Shown: piece by piece, positions 32,492 to 43,454 of the stretch
How the letters are laid out: every line of letters starts with the position of its first letter
How positions within the stretch are numbered: position 1 is the first letter of the stretch
From: Pictodentalium vernedei
Lineage: Eukaryota > Mollusca > Scaphopoda > Dentaliida > Dentaliidae
Assembly (NCBI GenBank): GCA_031216915.1
Contig: CM062291.1
Span: 37,514,484-37,578,483, forward strand
Length of the DNA: 64,000 nt
Direction of reading: 5' to 3'
Program-made: the position numbers and the translations under genes
Notes under the pieces: model-generated
What the model was told of the DNA's origin: nothing
The model's input: only the letters and a program-made list of their open reading frames with translations
The model's database searches: none

Positions 32492-33867
32492 TTTCTAGTA
32501 AGATATGTATTATATCTTATTCCGGTAGTTTAGCTTTAATTAGGTAGTGCTTTTTCACACTTAGGCATTATTGGGATGCCCTTGGGCTCATGAGGTTCCT
32601 TTGGAGTACTTAGGCTTCATTCAAAATTTTTCGAAAAAATTTATTTAATTTGTTTCGAAAATTTTTGTGATTCTCTATATTATGTATCCTTGCGATGTTT
32701 ATTCTATATTATTATTGGGAGTGCAGTGGACTTATGTTTTTGGCTTCATTATCATTGTATCGATTATAATAATTTTGTACCTAGTGAAAGTCCAGCAAGT
32801 CTCAGATTTAAATGCTTGTTGTTTGCTGGTAGCCACGACACTCCTTCAGTACTTGTACAATGGGATGTGAATGTTGGAAACGGGTGTCGACCTGTGTGGT
32901 GGGCGGTGAATTTCGATTTCGGAGATTTCACTGCAGGCTAATACAAGTCTTTCAGTCTCCTTTTCAGAGGAACAAGAACATGGGTACATGCTGCCGATGA
33001 GTCCCGCTCTGATGAGTAAACAGATCTAGCTGCCAAGATGCTCATGATTTTTAGCAGGGGATTGAGGTCTCTAGTTAGTTTGCTTAATCCTCTGCATGCA
33101 GCTAGCTCGACCTGTGAAGCGGTTGTCCCTATATGGGAGCCAGGATGCTGGGTAGGTCTTTTGCAGTCAAGAAATATCGACGTGGGTAGATATAGGTGGC
33201 ATAATATAAAGCTCACCCAGCGATGGCTAAAGGAGAAGCAGTCTGAAAGTTTTCCTATGGAATTCTGGGGTCAGATCGCGAGTTGGAGAACCCTCTCCAT
33301 CCCGTTAGCAGTCAAGGTCGACTGTTCATCTCAAGAAATATCAATGAGTCAGATCACCCGTCCGAAATGTGTGAGTCGGGATGTTCCTTCCACACTGCAG
33401 TCATGGTCGGCTATGGTTATGGCTTCTTCTTTCATGTAATAGCATGTAAAAGGAGCTTAGCCTACAAGTTTTTCAATGGAAAACTCTGGGAGATCTGAGG
33501 TCATATCGCGAGTTGGAGAGCATTCTCGATCCCCTCAGCAGTCGGGATTGACTGTTTCTGTCGTGAAAAACTTCATTTCGTTGGAGCCCCCATCCGAACT
33601 ATGTTAGGGATGCTCCTTCCACTCTTCAGCTGGGGTTGTCTGTTGTCACGGCTTCCTCTTCTTCCATGGAAAAACAGACTAAGGGGTAGAAACCTACAAG
33701 TTTCTAAATGGAATGCTAGGCGAGATCTGGCGTCAGATCGCGAGTTGGAGAACCCTCTCCGTTCTGTCCGCAGTTTTCGCTTCAAGAAAATTTAGTGAGT
33801 TGGGGCGTCCATTCATGCCTGCAGTGCGAAGCACATTAGACTGCAGACTGGCTGTCCGACTTTGCAT
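32492..33867 (+). pseudogene. DIRS layer E: decayed ORF1 with three tandem ~231-bp copies
   Basis: TTGGAAACGGGTGTCGACC near 32874 matches the zinc-finger part of ORF1 in copy A (38537). GAGGAACAAGAACATGGG near 32968 matches 38632. From about 33270 a segment with CAGATCGCGAGTTGGAGAAC recurs near 33500 and 33730, so the block is present three times. All frames are broken. The segment ends at A-equivalent position of about 39130, where layer C begins. Confidence 0.65.
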
Positions 33868-36800
33868 ATTTTTATACTGTATACCAATGGCCCAGACTTA
33901 GATGGTGCTAACTCAAAAATATCTAGGGCCAAACACAAATTTTGCCCCCCAAACCCCCAAATTTGCATTCAAAACCGAAAATTAGAAGTCCTATCTGGCC
34001 CTCCATACTTTTACTCTCTGTGCATGCACAGATGCCAGGAAGTCACCGAAACTGGCACCAACATCATTCTTTGTTTGGCCCTCAGTCAGATAATAACAGA
34101 CTGACATCTTTGCTTTTAAATCTCAGTTTTAATGATGCCAGACACAAATCAATGGTTATTCCGGTGGATCCAAGGACACAACTGGATGAAGGAAGGAAGA
34201 AATGGTGGTTTGAAATGTTCAGGGTTGTAATTTTATAATAATTATAATAATTATAAAAATTAGTTCTTGTTCCCCAATTTCGGGACGTGGGCCTGACGTC
34301 ATCATTGATTGATAATGATCTGTCCACTGTTTGTTTAGTATTCTTTCCCTACCTTACCTTGATTCCCCAGTTAAGCTCCCAAGCTTTTTGGCTTGTTCTA
34401 TTGAAATTTTTTTTATAAAATTTCTTGGGAGTTCAACATATTATACAGAAGATTATTCTGTACATCCCCATGGTTACGTCTTCACCCTTGGGGTGTTTAG
34501 GCATTTTGGTCATGCATCATACATACATCCGATGTATCGTTTTTTCTTCTGATGAAGATCTTGCTTTACACTGGATAGTCTTGTTTCTGTTACTGACTTC
34601 GGGCTGTGTTGCCTAGGGTCTTATTTTCGATTTGAAGTTGTTTAATTTGACAATGCTCTAGGTAGTTTCCTATTATTTAAGGAACGACAGTTGTAAGTAA
34701 CATTAAATATTTTTATAGTGTGGTAGTTAATTTTATGGCATATTATTATAATTTTGTCAACACTTAGGTTCTTTTGGGCTCATTGTTCCCTTTGGGAACT
34801 TGGGCTCTTATATAAGAAATATTTTTTCAAAATTTTTTTTTATTTTTTGAAGGAAGTTTTCTTTTAAATGTATTTATTTCATCGATCATATTTTAATGTT
34901 ATCTTATATTTATGTGGATTTAGTGGTGGTACAATTGACCTATGTTAGATTTTAGGTAATAATATTTCTCTAATAGCAGGGCAAGTAAGAGGAAGCCTTT
35001 CCTCTATTTACATGGTAGAGTCTTGCTTTAGTCGATGTACTACCACTAATTCTTGCACCATGTGTCAGATTTTGACAATGTTGATGACTGGTGTCATGGT
35101 TTGTTGTTAGGAGAGTGGACATTACCGGTCCTCTCGCAGCGAGGGGACACTGCTGGTCCTCTCGCCAAAATGTCACTATAGTTTTTTAGTTTCTATTTAC
35201 AGAGGAACAAGAACATGGTGTGTTTCATGACGCCATCTGAGAGTGTGCTTCCATTGTCGTATTATACTATTAGAACTAGCGAAAAAATGCTCAGTGATAT
35301 AAGACAAGGGCCTAGGCCTTAGAATATAGGGGTTACGTCCTTGTCTCCAGTTAGCTCACTCGGCAGATCTATCACCCAGAATATGGGTGGCCTGACGCCG
35401 TTATATCCGCAGCGGAAGTGAGCGCTATAAAAATCCGACCATGCTCACCCTATGATGCTGGAAAGGAGGAAGCAGAGAAGTTCTGAGGTATGCTCGTCCA
35501 AGTCTAGCATGATCGGGAGCAAGAGAGAGGTCCCTCTCTCTTATAACAACATCTGGGGTCAGAGGTTGTTGGTAGGAACTTGCCTCAGTTGGAGCTTACG
35601 TCCGTGTCTTCCTGTCTGGGATGCTCCTTCTAATAGGCTGCCAGGGTCGGCTATTCTTATAGCTTCCTCTACGTTCGAAAAGCACACACGACCACACAAA
35701 TCCGTTGTCGCATTTAGACAGGGCTAAAAACCATGGTGCATGGCTTTAATTCTCTCTCGCCTGCTAGCTCGACCTGGGAAGTGGTTACTCAGGCCTCTGA
35801 GAGCTGTGATGCTGGGAGTGTCCGCTACAGGCTAGATGATATAGGGTGGAGTGAGCACTATAATATACTGACATGCTCAACCAGCGATGGCGGAAGGAGA
35901 AAGCCGGCAAGTTCTGAGGTACGCTCGTCCAGGTCAGCCAGAACCACGAGCAAGAGAGAGGTCTCTCTCTCTTACAGCGTCATCTGGGGACAGATGTTGT
36001 TGGTAGGATCTTGCGACAGTCGTAGTTTATGTCCATGCCTTCTCTCTGGGATGTCCCGTCTAATAGGTAGCCGGAGTCGGCTAGTCTTACAGCTTCCTCT
36101 ACATAACGGCTAAGCTCTTAATATTGCACTGGGCTATAAACCACGGTGAGTGGTTTCAGTTCCCTGTCGCCGGTGAAGCAGTTAATATTGAATATGAGGA
36201 CTGTGACACCGGATGTGTCGCATGTGCATTGTATTCAGAGCTAGCTGCATAAGTGCTTAATGATATAAAACAAGTTTCTAGACCTTAGAATATAGGGTTT
36301 ACGACCTTGTCTCCAGCTAGCTCAACCGGCAGATCGTTACTCAGAATATGGGTAGTGTGACGCCGGGTATGTCCATAGCGGTCGAGAGAGAAACAAGGGT
36401 GTAGCGAGCACTATAAAATCCAATCATGCTCACCCTGCGTCGATGGAAGGAAGAAGCCGGCAAGTTCTGAGGTGTGCTCAGCTAGGTCTCCCAGGACCAC
36501 GAGCAAGGGGGAGACTTCTCTCTCTCTTTTAACAACATCTGTAGCCGGGTGTTGTTGGTAGGAACTTGCGTGAGTCGGAGCTTTCGTACATACCTATTGT
36601 CCGGTATGCTCAGTTCAATTCTTAGCTGGGGACGGCTACAGTTTTGCTTTTTCGCGTCTACCAAGCACTCCTGACCGCACCTTGGCTAAGTGACTTTGGA
36701 TATCTAGTCTGCATCGTCTAGAGTTCCACTTTTTGTGAAGAAAGTCGCACCATCTAGTAGCCAAGGAGATGAGGCTTCATTCATCGGGACATCTGCAGTA

Positions 36801-37319
36801 AAGAGCCATCTCGGACACACTGTTCCAGGTGCAGCTGGCGGACAAGCAATACATGACCGCTGCTCCTCAGGCCTCCGTAATGGACTTGTTGTCTCAAATT
36901 ACAGTATTCCTGCTAAGGCAGAACCACTCAACGTCAATCTCAAAACTTGAGCTGTTGAATGATGCTTGATAGGTCCACTCATCTGTCTGTTCAGATGCCA
37001 GTGATTCTAAACTGATTTAGACGAATAATGAAAGGGATACAGATGAGAATAACCTTCCCTTTTGGAACAACTCATGGATGATATGGATACTATACATTAT
37101 CATTTCCTTGAACTTGTTCCAGTGAATCACAATGCTGCAAGTAATTCTGAGAAACCGCTAGCATTGTCAGACGCTGACTTCATCCGGACAAAGAGCAGGT
37201 TAATAAGATCTCTTTCCGGTTAAGTCTGCACGGGTGTCACAGGTCTTCGATTATGTAGACGACGCCATATTTAACTTCCTGTGGGAAGAAGTAATACGGT
37301 TTCTTATTATCATCTGTAT
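33868..37319 (+). pseudogene. Decayed DIRS element, layer C: left terminus, 5' UTR and ORF1 with triplicated segment
   Basis: The left terminus ATTTTTATACTGTATACC starts at 33868 and is followed by the inverted-repeat sequence (to 34075) and a 5' UTR (34255-34900) homologous to copy A. ORF1 remnants start near 34960. A block with GCACTATAAAA..CC, AAGAGAGAGGTC and AACAACATCTGGGGTCAG occurs three times (about 35430-35710, 35855-36120, 36400-36690); in copy A it is single (38838-39110). From 37030, GATACAGATGAGAATAACC and GACGACGCCATATTTAACTT match 39473 and 39698. No intact frame remains. The element continues at 44441 after copy A. Confidence 0.75.
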
Positions 37320-37332
37320 ATTTTTATACTGT

Positions 37333-37521
37333 ACCAATGACCCAGACTTAGCTGGTGCTAACTCTAACAAAACCAGGGCCAAACACAAATTTTGCCCCCC
37401 AATCCCCAAAATTTGCATCCAAAACCAACAAAAATCATGTCCTATAGGACCTCCATACATCGCCCCTACTGCGTATGCGCAGTGTCAAGGACGTTCCGAA
37501 ATTGGCACCAATTATCATTCT
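37333..37521 (+). repeat. Copy A left inverted terminal repeat
   Basis: 189 bp, reverse-complementary to 44213-44401 with only a few mismatches (for example GCGTATGCGCAG here, GCGCATGCGCAG there). The 13 bp outside it (37320-37332, ATTTTTATACTGT) are specific to the left end. Confidence 0.9.
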
Positions 37522-38408
37522 CTGTTTGGCCCTTCATCAGTCAACATCTCACTGATCTTTGTGCTTGTAAATCTCAGTTTAAAAGATGCCAGACACGTAA
37601 TTTTTGGAGAAATGGTGATTCTAAGGAGGATATAGAAGGAGGAGAGGAAAAAGGAGTGACAAAAAATAATCAGGGCTGTACTTAAAAATTTTTATGAAAT
37701 TATGTTAAGTTGCCTATTTTCGAGGCATGGGCCTCTTGTTGTCATTCTTGCTAAAAAGTTGCACTGCTTATTCAGTGTTTCCTCTCCCCTGGCATTCTAA
37801 GTCCCCCCTTGCAATTCTCCCATGCTTGTGGCATATTTTTGAGAAAGTTCATTTCTAAAATTCTCTTGGGAGAGTTGCTTGGTTACAGAATGTTTTCTGT
37901 TATTTTCCCCATAGTTACGTTTTCACCCATGGGTGTTTAAACGTTGTGTTCTGCATCTTCCATCTGATGTTCTGCAGATTCTCCCCTGGGAGTCTCTGCC
38001 TTGCATCAGATAGAGTGTAATTTTGATGACTGATTTCGGGCCAGTTTTTTCAGTGCCTGGAGTCATGTTTTCTGGTGTTTTACACTGTTTGTTTACATTG
38101 GCAACAGTCTCTTTTGAGGGGGGCTGTTTGCCTTTGGTGTAGTTTATCTCACTATAAGATACATTTTGATTATCCGTAAGTGTTGCATTAATTATTTAAT
38201 ATAAATTTAAAATTTTTGACCACACTTAGCCATCGGATCCATCGGGTCTCAACATTACTTTTCAGAAACTTGGGCTTCACTGAAAAAATATTTTTCAAAA
38301 ATTTTTTTGATTTGCAATTGTTTTTTCATTATTAATGGATCATGTTATTATGTATCTTTGTGTCAGGGGTTTGTGCGAGTAACTAGGACTTGTTGTTGAC
38401 TTTTCACA
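37522..38408 (+). other. Copy A 5' untranslated region
   Basis: No gene lies here. Homologous stretches occur in layers C (34080-34960) and E (30201-30663, 32492-32870). A promoter is expected in or near it, as in other DIRS elements, but no element can be pinned down by eye. Confidence 0.6.
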
Positions 38409-40511
38409 ATGAAAGGATATTGTTCAAATTGTAATAGGAAGAAATCTTCCTCTGACTTTCATGATCATTGTATTAATTGTAGTCAGTGTTCTCGCACTAA
38501 TCCCTGTTCTATATGTCAATTTTGGGATGACAAACATTGGAAACGTGTGTCACGGTATGTTGTTACTGGAGAAAGGGCTATGCCGGCTCTTTCTCCGCAA
38601 GGTCACTCTACTCTCTCAGTTTCTATTTCAGAGGAACAAGAACAGGGTGATGTTTCCATGTTATCTTCCGCAAGTGCACCTCCGTCGTCACAAATGAATA
38701 CAGAGCTAGCGGCAAAAGTGCTCATGGAGATTAAACAAATGTCGTCCGCTAGCTCGCTCGATGTAGCATCCATTCACCGAATGGTTCGGCAGCCGGGTTC
38801 GTCCGATGCGGTCCAGGAGGAAATTTTGGGGGATGCGAGCACTATAAACATTCAACGTGCACACCCAGTGACGGCGGATAGTAGGCGAGATCGGAGGAAG
38901 CCTTTGAGTCCGGTTCCTAGCTCGTCCAGGTCCAGCCAGGCCGCGAGCGAGAGAGGCCCCTCTCTCGTACAACAACATCTGGGACCAGATGTTGTGGTAC
39001 AAAATGTGTCGCAAGCAGAGCATACGTCCGTCGCTCTGGACGCTCCGTTGTATAGGCAGTCCGCGGAGACTGCTCAGGCTTCTTCTTCTTGTCAGCGCAC
39101 ACGACCGCACCTTGGCTGCGTGACCGCCGATATCTTACCAGCTTCGCCGATCAGGGATTCTTCGGCGACCAGGTCACACCATCCGGCAGCCAGGGACATG
39201 AGGCCGATGGACTCCGGACGTTCGCATAGAAAAAGTATGCGGGAGCCATCAGATGCGGAGCTGCCCTCGGCGAAGCAGCGAAAGACTGCACCTCCGCAGG
39301 TCTCGATGCCAGACGTACTTGTGCAGATAGCACAACTTATCGCAGCATCCCAGCAGCCGACAGAAACGGTGTCGGATCGGGAATTATCCGACGGCGCTGG
39401 GTCGGTACGCTCCGCCGAAGCATCGGGGGCGGACGACCGGGAGCATCATGAGGTCCGACCGGATGGTGAAAGGGATACGGATGACTTGGAGCTATCCCTT
39501 TCGGAACAACATAAAGCTGCCGTGGACTTCATCCGGCACTTTCTCCCTCAAGTTGTTCCGTCGGGCCAGACTGCTGCGGTTCCGGACAAGAGGATTATAG
39601 CGTCATTGGACTCTGAATTTTTTGAGTGGTTCAGGGACATCGCTCCCGAGTTTCCGTCGCAGTCCAATAATGTTGCAAGAACATTTGAATTATTGAACGA
39701 CGCTATATTTAAACTTGCTTCCAAGACGGGGAAAGCAGGTTTCTTGTCCGCCAATACTCTCAACCTGCCTTTCATTAATGCAAGGAATAAATTTGACACG
39801 GCAGGACAGGGTATTCCGAGAGTTCCTCTGCGTATGGACGATGAGGCGGAAGACTTAGAGCTATCATTACCGTCGTCGGCTTCTATTCCAACCGCGGTGT
39901 TGGAAACAGCTATTTCGTCTAACAGAGCCAATTTAGATGCCTTATCTTACGCAGATCACCTTACTAAGGCGTTATCACAGCGCCTTCAAGGGAAAGAATT
40001 TCAGGATATTCAGTCCTCTTTAAGACTTCTTTCAAGGGCAGTAGCTTATTCCACGTGTAACTCCGCCCTTTCAGTGGCAAACCTGGAGTTGGTTAGACGT
40101 GACGCAGCCCTAGCTACATCCACACTCGTGGATACTAAGGTGAAGAACTCTCTCAGAGTTGCTTCGGTCTCCGGAGAACTTCTCTTTGACGGCAAGCTTT
40201 CTGCTATTTATGATAAAATTACAAAGAAAGCTTCGGATTCTCTGTTGTTCAAATCTGCTTCTAAGAAGTCGGATACGGCAGACAAGAATAAGACAGGCAC
40301 TTCTGGGTCTAATGCGCCCAAGAGAGGTTCCTATAGAGGTTCCGGTGCGTCCTCTTGGTCTTATTCGAGAGACCGTCAAGGTAGCGACTCACGTTCGGGA
40401 CGTCCTTCGGGCCGGGACAACCGGTCGGACGCCCCGAGGTCCACGGGACGAGGCGCGGGTCGTGGAGGACGTGGTTTCTCCTACCGCAGGCCTCGCAGGT
40501 CCAGGAGGTGA
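38409..40511 (+). CDS. DIRS ORF1 (Gag-like), copy A, intact, 700 aa
   Basis: ORF1 of DIRS elements is thought to be the nucleic-acid-binding, Gag-like protein. The N-terminus has a cysteine cluster (C5, C8, C21, C24, C27, C33, C36) beginning MKGYCSNCNRKK, which could bind zinc. Residues ~60-330 are serine-, arginine- and glutamine-rich and probably disordered. Residues ~355-620 look folded and helical (PSGQTAAVPDKRIIASLDSE onward). The C-terminus (from ~640) is basic, with RGAGRGGRGFS and RRPRRSRR, an RGG-type RNA-binding tail. ATG 38409 is the first methionine after an AT-rich leader and is shared with copy B. It overlaps the upstream open part of the RT frame. Decayed homologues lie at 32870-33867, 34960-37319, 44441-45000 and 49180-49620. 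The protein looks undamaged. Confidence 0.88.
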   Translation: MKGYCSNCNRKKSSSDFHDHCINCSQCSRTNPCSICQFWDDKHWKRVSRYVVTGERAMPALSPQGHSTLSVSISEEQEQGDVSMLSSASAPPSSQMNTELAAKVLMEIKQMSSASSLDVASIHRMVRQPGSSDAVQEEILGDASTINIQRAHPVTADSRRDRRKPLSPVPSSSRSSQAASERGPSLVQQHLGPDVVVQNVSQAEHTSVALDAPLYRQSAETAQASSSCQRTRPHLGCVTADILPASPIRDSSATRSHHPAARDMRPMDSGRSHRKSMREPSDAELPSAKQRKTAPPQVSMPDVLVQIAQLIAASQQPTETVSDRELSDGAGSVRSAEASGADDREHHEVRPDGERDTDDLELSLSEQHKAAVDFIRHFLPQVVPSGQTAAVPDKRIIASLDSEFFEWFRDIAPEFPSQSNNVARTFELLNDAIFKLASKTGKAGFLSANTLNLPFINARNKFDTAGQGIPRVPLRMDDEAEDLELSLPSSASIPTAVLETAISSNRANLDALSYADHLTKALSQRLQGKEFQDIQSSLRLLSRAVAYSTCNSALSVANLELVRRDAALATSTLVDTKVKNSLRVASVSGELLFDGKLSAIYDKITKKASDSLLFKSASKKSDTADKNKTGTSGSNAPKRGSYRGSGASSWSYSRDRQGSDSRSGRPSGRDNRSDAPRSTGRGAGRGGRGFSYRRPRRSRR

Positions 40512-40568
40512 TGGCTTAAACCTCTATCGCGTACCGGTTGGCGGAAGGTTGTCGAGCTTTTCACAAGA

Positions 40569-43454
40569 ATGGGCGTCGATTACGGACGACCCTTAGGTGA
40601 GAGGAGTGACTTCGGAAGGTCTAAAGATATCCTTCAAACGAAAGCCTCCATTAACTCGAAGTCCAAAATGGACTCAACTTCCGTCAAATCTGCAGAAAAG
40701 AGACGCTCTATTATCAGAGGTGCAGTCTCTTTTAATGAAGAACGCGGTAGAGGTCGTAGAAAACCAGGAGACTCCGGGATTCTACAGCCATCTGTTTCTG
40801 GTTCCGAAACCAGACGGCTCGTTCCGTCCAGTCATAGATTTGAGCTGGATAAACAAGCTGATCGTCGCTCCGAAGTTTTATATGGAGACGATTCGGTCAG
40901 TCAGAGCGAGTATTCGGGTGAACGATTATGCAACGAGCATAGATCTCAAAGATGCGTACTTTCACGTCATGGTACATCCGACATTCAGAAAGTATCTACG
41001 CTTCGCAGTCCTAGGAGTGGTGTATCAATTCCGGGCGATGTGCTTCGGATTGAATCTAGCACCCTGGGCTTTCATTCGGGTAATGAACTCGGTAATGATC
41101 TATTTCCGAGCTCATTCGTCTGCGGTAACGTCGGCCTACCTGGACGACATTCTTCAGAGGTACGGCAACGAGTTAACGCTTCAGAACGATGTTCAGAATC
41201 TACTTCTATTGCTCCGACGTCTCGGTTTTATAGTAAACGAGGAGAAGTCGGATCTGGTGTCGTCCAAGTCATTCACACATCTGGGAATGAGCTTCGAGAC
41301 GCACAACAATCTCGTTCGTCTGCCATTAACCAGAGCGAAATTAGTCAGTTGTTACGCTCGCTATTGTCTGCGCGCAGACAAAGTCACAGCGAGAGAATTT
41401 ATGAGACTGATAGGTCTGTGCGGAGCTGCTGCGGATCTCATTCCGATGGGGCGGTTATGCACATGTCCTCTCCAAATTTTCTTGACTCAGAATTGGAGTG
41501 TGAAAATTCATTCGCTCGACATAGACGTTCTCTTGTCAGATCAAGTGAAACAAGAGATTCAGACTTGGGCAAACATTCAGTGGTTAACTCAGGGAGTTCC
41601 GCTGCAGTTGCCGGATCCGAGTTTTACCATTATGACGGATGCCAGTCAAACAGGTTGGGGTGCATCATTGATCCCAACGGATTCGAGATGCCAGGGTCTT
41701 TGGGATCCGCAATTCCTGGGCAAGCCCATAAACATCAAGGAAATGATGTCAATTTGGCTTGCGTTACGTCATTGGATGGACATTATTCACAATGCTCATG
41801 TCCAAATCCTATCCGACAATACGACAGTAGTGGCGTATATACGGAATCAGGGAGGCACTCATTCAGTTCCGTTGTTCAATCTAACGGAAAGAATCCTTCT
41901 GTTTGTGCTAGAACATCAGATTCTTCTTTCGGTCTGTCACATACCGGGTCGTCTGAATGTGCTAGCAGACTCCCTTTCACGAAAGGGTCGCTTGTTGCCG
42001 TCGGAGTGGACTCTCAACAAACAAGTATTCAATCAGATTTGCTACCAATGGGAACGGCCAATGATAGACTTATTTGCGACACATCTCAACAATCAGTTGC
42101 AGACGTATGTGTCTCCGTGTCCGGATCCAAGAGCATTTGCAGTAGATGCTCTGTCGATCCCTTGGGACGGAATGATAGGATATGCGTATCCTCCAGCACC
42201 GTTAATTCAGCAAGTATTGCTAAAGATACAACAATCTCAATGCAAGATTCTGTTGGTAGCATCTCTGTCTCCACAGAGACCGTGGATAAATCTACTCAGG
42301 TGTCTGTTGTGGGACCTACCGCGAAAGCTTCCTCCACGGGAGGATCTTCTTTCGCAGGGGAAATCGCGTCAACTCCATCACAACCCGCAAGGTCTCAACC
42401 TTCACGTTTTTCCGTTGTGCGGTCCTTCTTGCATGGCAAGCACTTTACAGGACGAGCAGTGGACGCGATTTCTAACTGTAGGAGGACCTCCTCTTCGCTA
42501 AACTATGCGGCTAAGTGGAAGGTTTTTTGTCGTTGGTGTAGGGATCATTCTGTAGATATTTTCGATCCCTCTATACCAGACATTGCAAACTTTCTAGTAT
42601 ACTTGTTTGACGAAATCAAACTGCAGCCTGTTACTATTAAGGGTTATAGGTCTATGTTATCTGATACCTATGCACATCATGATAGTTTACAAATTGGATC
42701 TAATGTCTCTTTATCTAAGTTGGTTAGAAACTTCTCGATAAATAGACCCAGAACTCTTAGGTTAATTCCTAAATGGAATTTAGCTTGGGTTCTTCTTAAA
42801 TTGAAGGAAAAGCCATTTGAACCTCTTGGGACAGTAGATTTCAAATTCTTATCTTATAAGACAGCTTTTCTCTTAGCTTTCTCTTCTGCTAGAAGAGTCA
42901 GTGAGCTTCATGCACTATCGGTGGATGATTCTCACTATCGTAGTGTCGGGAACACTATCACCTTCACTACTAATGTGGGTTTTTTAGCTAAGAATCAGGC
43001 TCCTAATAAATATCCGGAACCTATTGTTATTAAGGCTCTTCCATCTTCAGACGGGCGTAGGCCTTTACTCTGTCCTGTTAGAGCGTTACGTATCTATAAA
43101 CAGAGATCTCAGTTTATCAGAAAGGGACGGAAACGTTTCTTTCTGTTTTTGATGCCTAATAGAAGGGACATTTCGGTCCATTCTATTGCTAGATGGATTC
43201 AATTAACTATCCGTACTGCTTATGAGAGTTTATCTTCTCAGCAGTCTGTGCTTAAGATTTCCGCTCATGAAGTAAGAGCTCTTGCTACTTCTTGGGCTTA
43301 TGCTAATAGTATTGCTATTACAGATTTAATGAAGGCTGCTTATTGGTCTCAGCCATCCACATTCACAAATTTTTATCTCAGAAATATTGAGTCCATTTCT
43401 GGAGACCTGCATTGTTTAGGTCTGTTATCTGTTGCTCAGAATGTCGTCCACTAA
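40569..43454 (+). CDS. DIRS tyrosine recombinase, copy A (catalytic part 42400-43454)
   Basis: The recombinase inserts the circular DNA form of DIRS elements. The domain is in the C-terminal third: a helical core-binding part (SLNYAAKWKVFCRWCRDHSV onward, from ~42490) and a catalytic part with Arg in ARRVSEL (42894-42896), HEVR (His 43266, Arg 43275), Trp 43344 and the nucleophile Tyr in NFYLRN (43374-43376), fitting the R...H-x-x-R...W...Y pattern. The frame happens to be open back to 40569, overlapping the whole RT frame in another phase. That upstream part is Ser/Arg-rich, resembles no known domain and contains a stop in copy B, so true initiation is probably near or after 42000. It looks intact. 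Confidence 0.85.
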   Translation: MGVDYGRPLGERSDFGRSKDILQTKASINSKSKMDSTSVKSAEKRRSIIRGAVSFNEERGRGRRKPGDSGILQPSVSGSETRRLVPSSHRFELDKQADRRSEVLYGDDSVSQSEYSGERLCNEHRSQRCVLSRHGTSDIQKVSTLRSPRSGVSIPGDVLRIESSTLGFHSGNELGNDLFPSSFVCGNVGLPGRHSSEVRQRVNASERCSESTSIAPTSRFYSKRGEVGSGVVQVIHTSGNELRDAQQSRSSAINQSEISQLLRSLLSARRQSHSERIYETDRSVRSCCGSHSDGAVMHMSSPNFLDSELECENSFARHRRSLVRSSETRDSDLGKHSVVNSGSSAAVAGSEFYHYDGCQSNRLGCIIDPNGFEMPGSLGSAIPGQAHKHQGNDVNLACVTSLDGHYSQCSCPNPIRQYDSSGVYTESGRHSFSSVVQSNGKNPSVCARTSDSSFGLSHTGSSECASRLPFTKGSLVAVGVDSQQTSIQSDLLPMGTANDRLICDTSQQSVADVCVSVSGSKSICSRCSVDPLGRNDRICVSSSTVNSASIAKDTTISMQDSVGSISVSTETVDKSTQVSVVGPTAKASSTGGSSFAGEIASTPSQPARSQPSRFSVVRSFLHGKHFTGRAVDAISNCRRTSSSLNYAAKWKVFCRWCRDHSVDIFDPSIPDIANFLVYLFDEIKLQPVTIKGYRSMLSDTYAHHDSLQIGSNVSLSKLVRNFSINRPRTLRLIPKWNLAWVLLKLKEKPFEPLGTVDFKFLSYKTAFLLAFSSARRVSELHALSVDDSHYRSVGNTITFTTNVGFLAKNQAPNKYPEPIVIKALPSSDGRRPLLCPVRALRIYKQRSQFIRKGRKRFFLFLMPNRRDISVHSIARWIQLTIRTAYESLSSQQSVLKISAHEVRALATSWAYANSIAITDLMKAAYWSQPSTFTNFYLRNIESISGDLHCLGLLSVAQNVVH
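40597..42501 (+). CDS. DIRS reverse transcriptase-RNase H-C-terminal domain, copy A (5' part cut by a TAG)
   Basis: This protein copies element RNA into DNA. The RT palm has YLDD at 41137-41148 (residues 181-184 from 40597). The DIRS-type RNase H follows, with acidic residues in MTDASQTGWG (D, 41638), KEMMSIWLAL (E, 41740), LSDNTT (D, 41815) and NVLADSLSR (D, 41968). The last 150 residues (DLFATHLNNQL, VDALSIPWDGM, GYAYPPAPLIQQVL) occupy the place of the methyltransferase-like domain known in DIRS elements. The frame is open upstream to about 40159, overlapping ORF1, but a TAG at 40594-40596 interrupts it; copy B has a tryptophan codon there and reads through. In related elements the Asp-Pro-Trp at this point is conserved, so TAG is probably the damage. 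The 5' boundary given is the first codon after that stop. Confidence 0.85.
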   Translation: MRGVTSEGLKISFKRKPPLTRSPKWTQLPSNLQKRDALLSEVQSLLMKNAVEVVENQETPGFYSHLFLVPKPDGSFRPVIDLSWINKLIVAPKFYMETIRSVRASIRVNDYATSIDLKDAYFHVMVHPTFRKYLRFAVLGVVYQFRAMCFGLNLAPWAFIRVMNSVMIYFRAHSSAVTSAYLDDILQRYGNELTLQNDVQNLLLLLRRLGFIVNEEKSDLVSSKSFTHLGMSFETHNNLVRLPLTRAKLVSCYARYCLRADKVTAREFMRLIGLCGAAADLIPMGRLCTCPLQIFLTQNWSVKIHSLDIDVLLSDQVKQEIQTWANIQWLTQGVPLQLPDPSFTIMTDASQTGWGASLIPTDSRCQGLWDPQFLGKPINIKEMMSIWLALRHWMDIIHNAHVQILSDNTTVVAYIRNQGGTHSVPLFNLTERILLFVLEHQILLSVCHIPGRLNVLADSLSRKGRLLPSEWTLNKQVFNQICYQWERPMIDLFATHLNNQLQTYVSPCPDPRAFAVDALSIPWDGMIGYAYPPAPLIQQVLLKIQQSQCKILLVASLSPQRPWINLLRCLLWDLPRKLPPREDLLSQGKSRQLHHNPQGLNLHVFPLCGPSCMASTLQDEQWTRFLTVGGPPLR

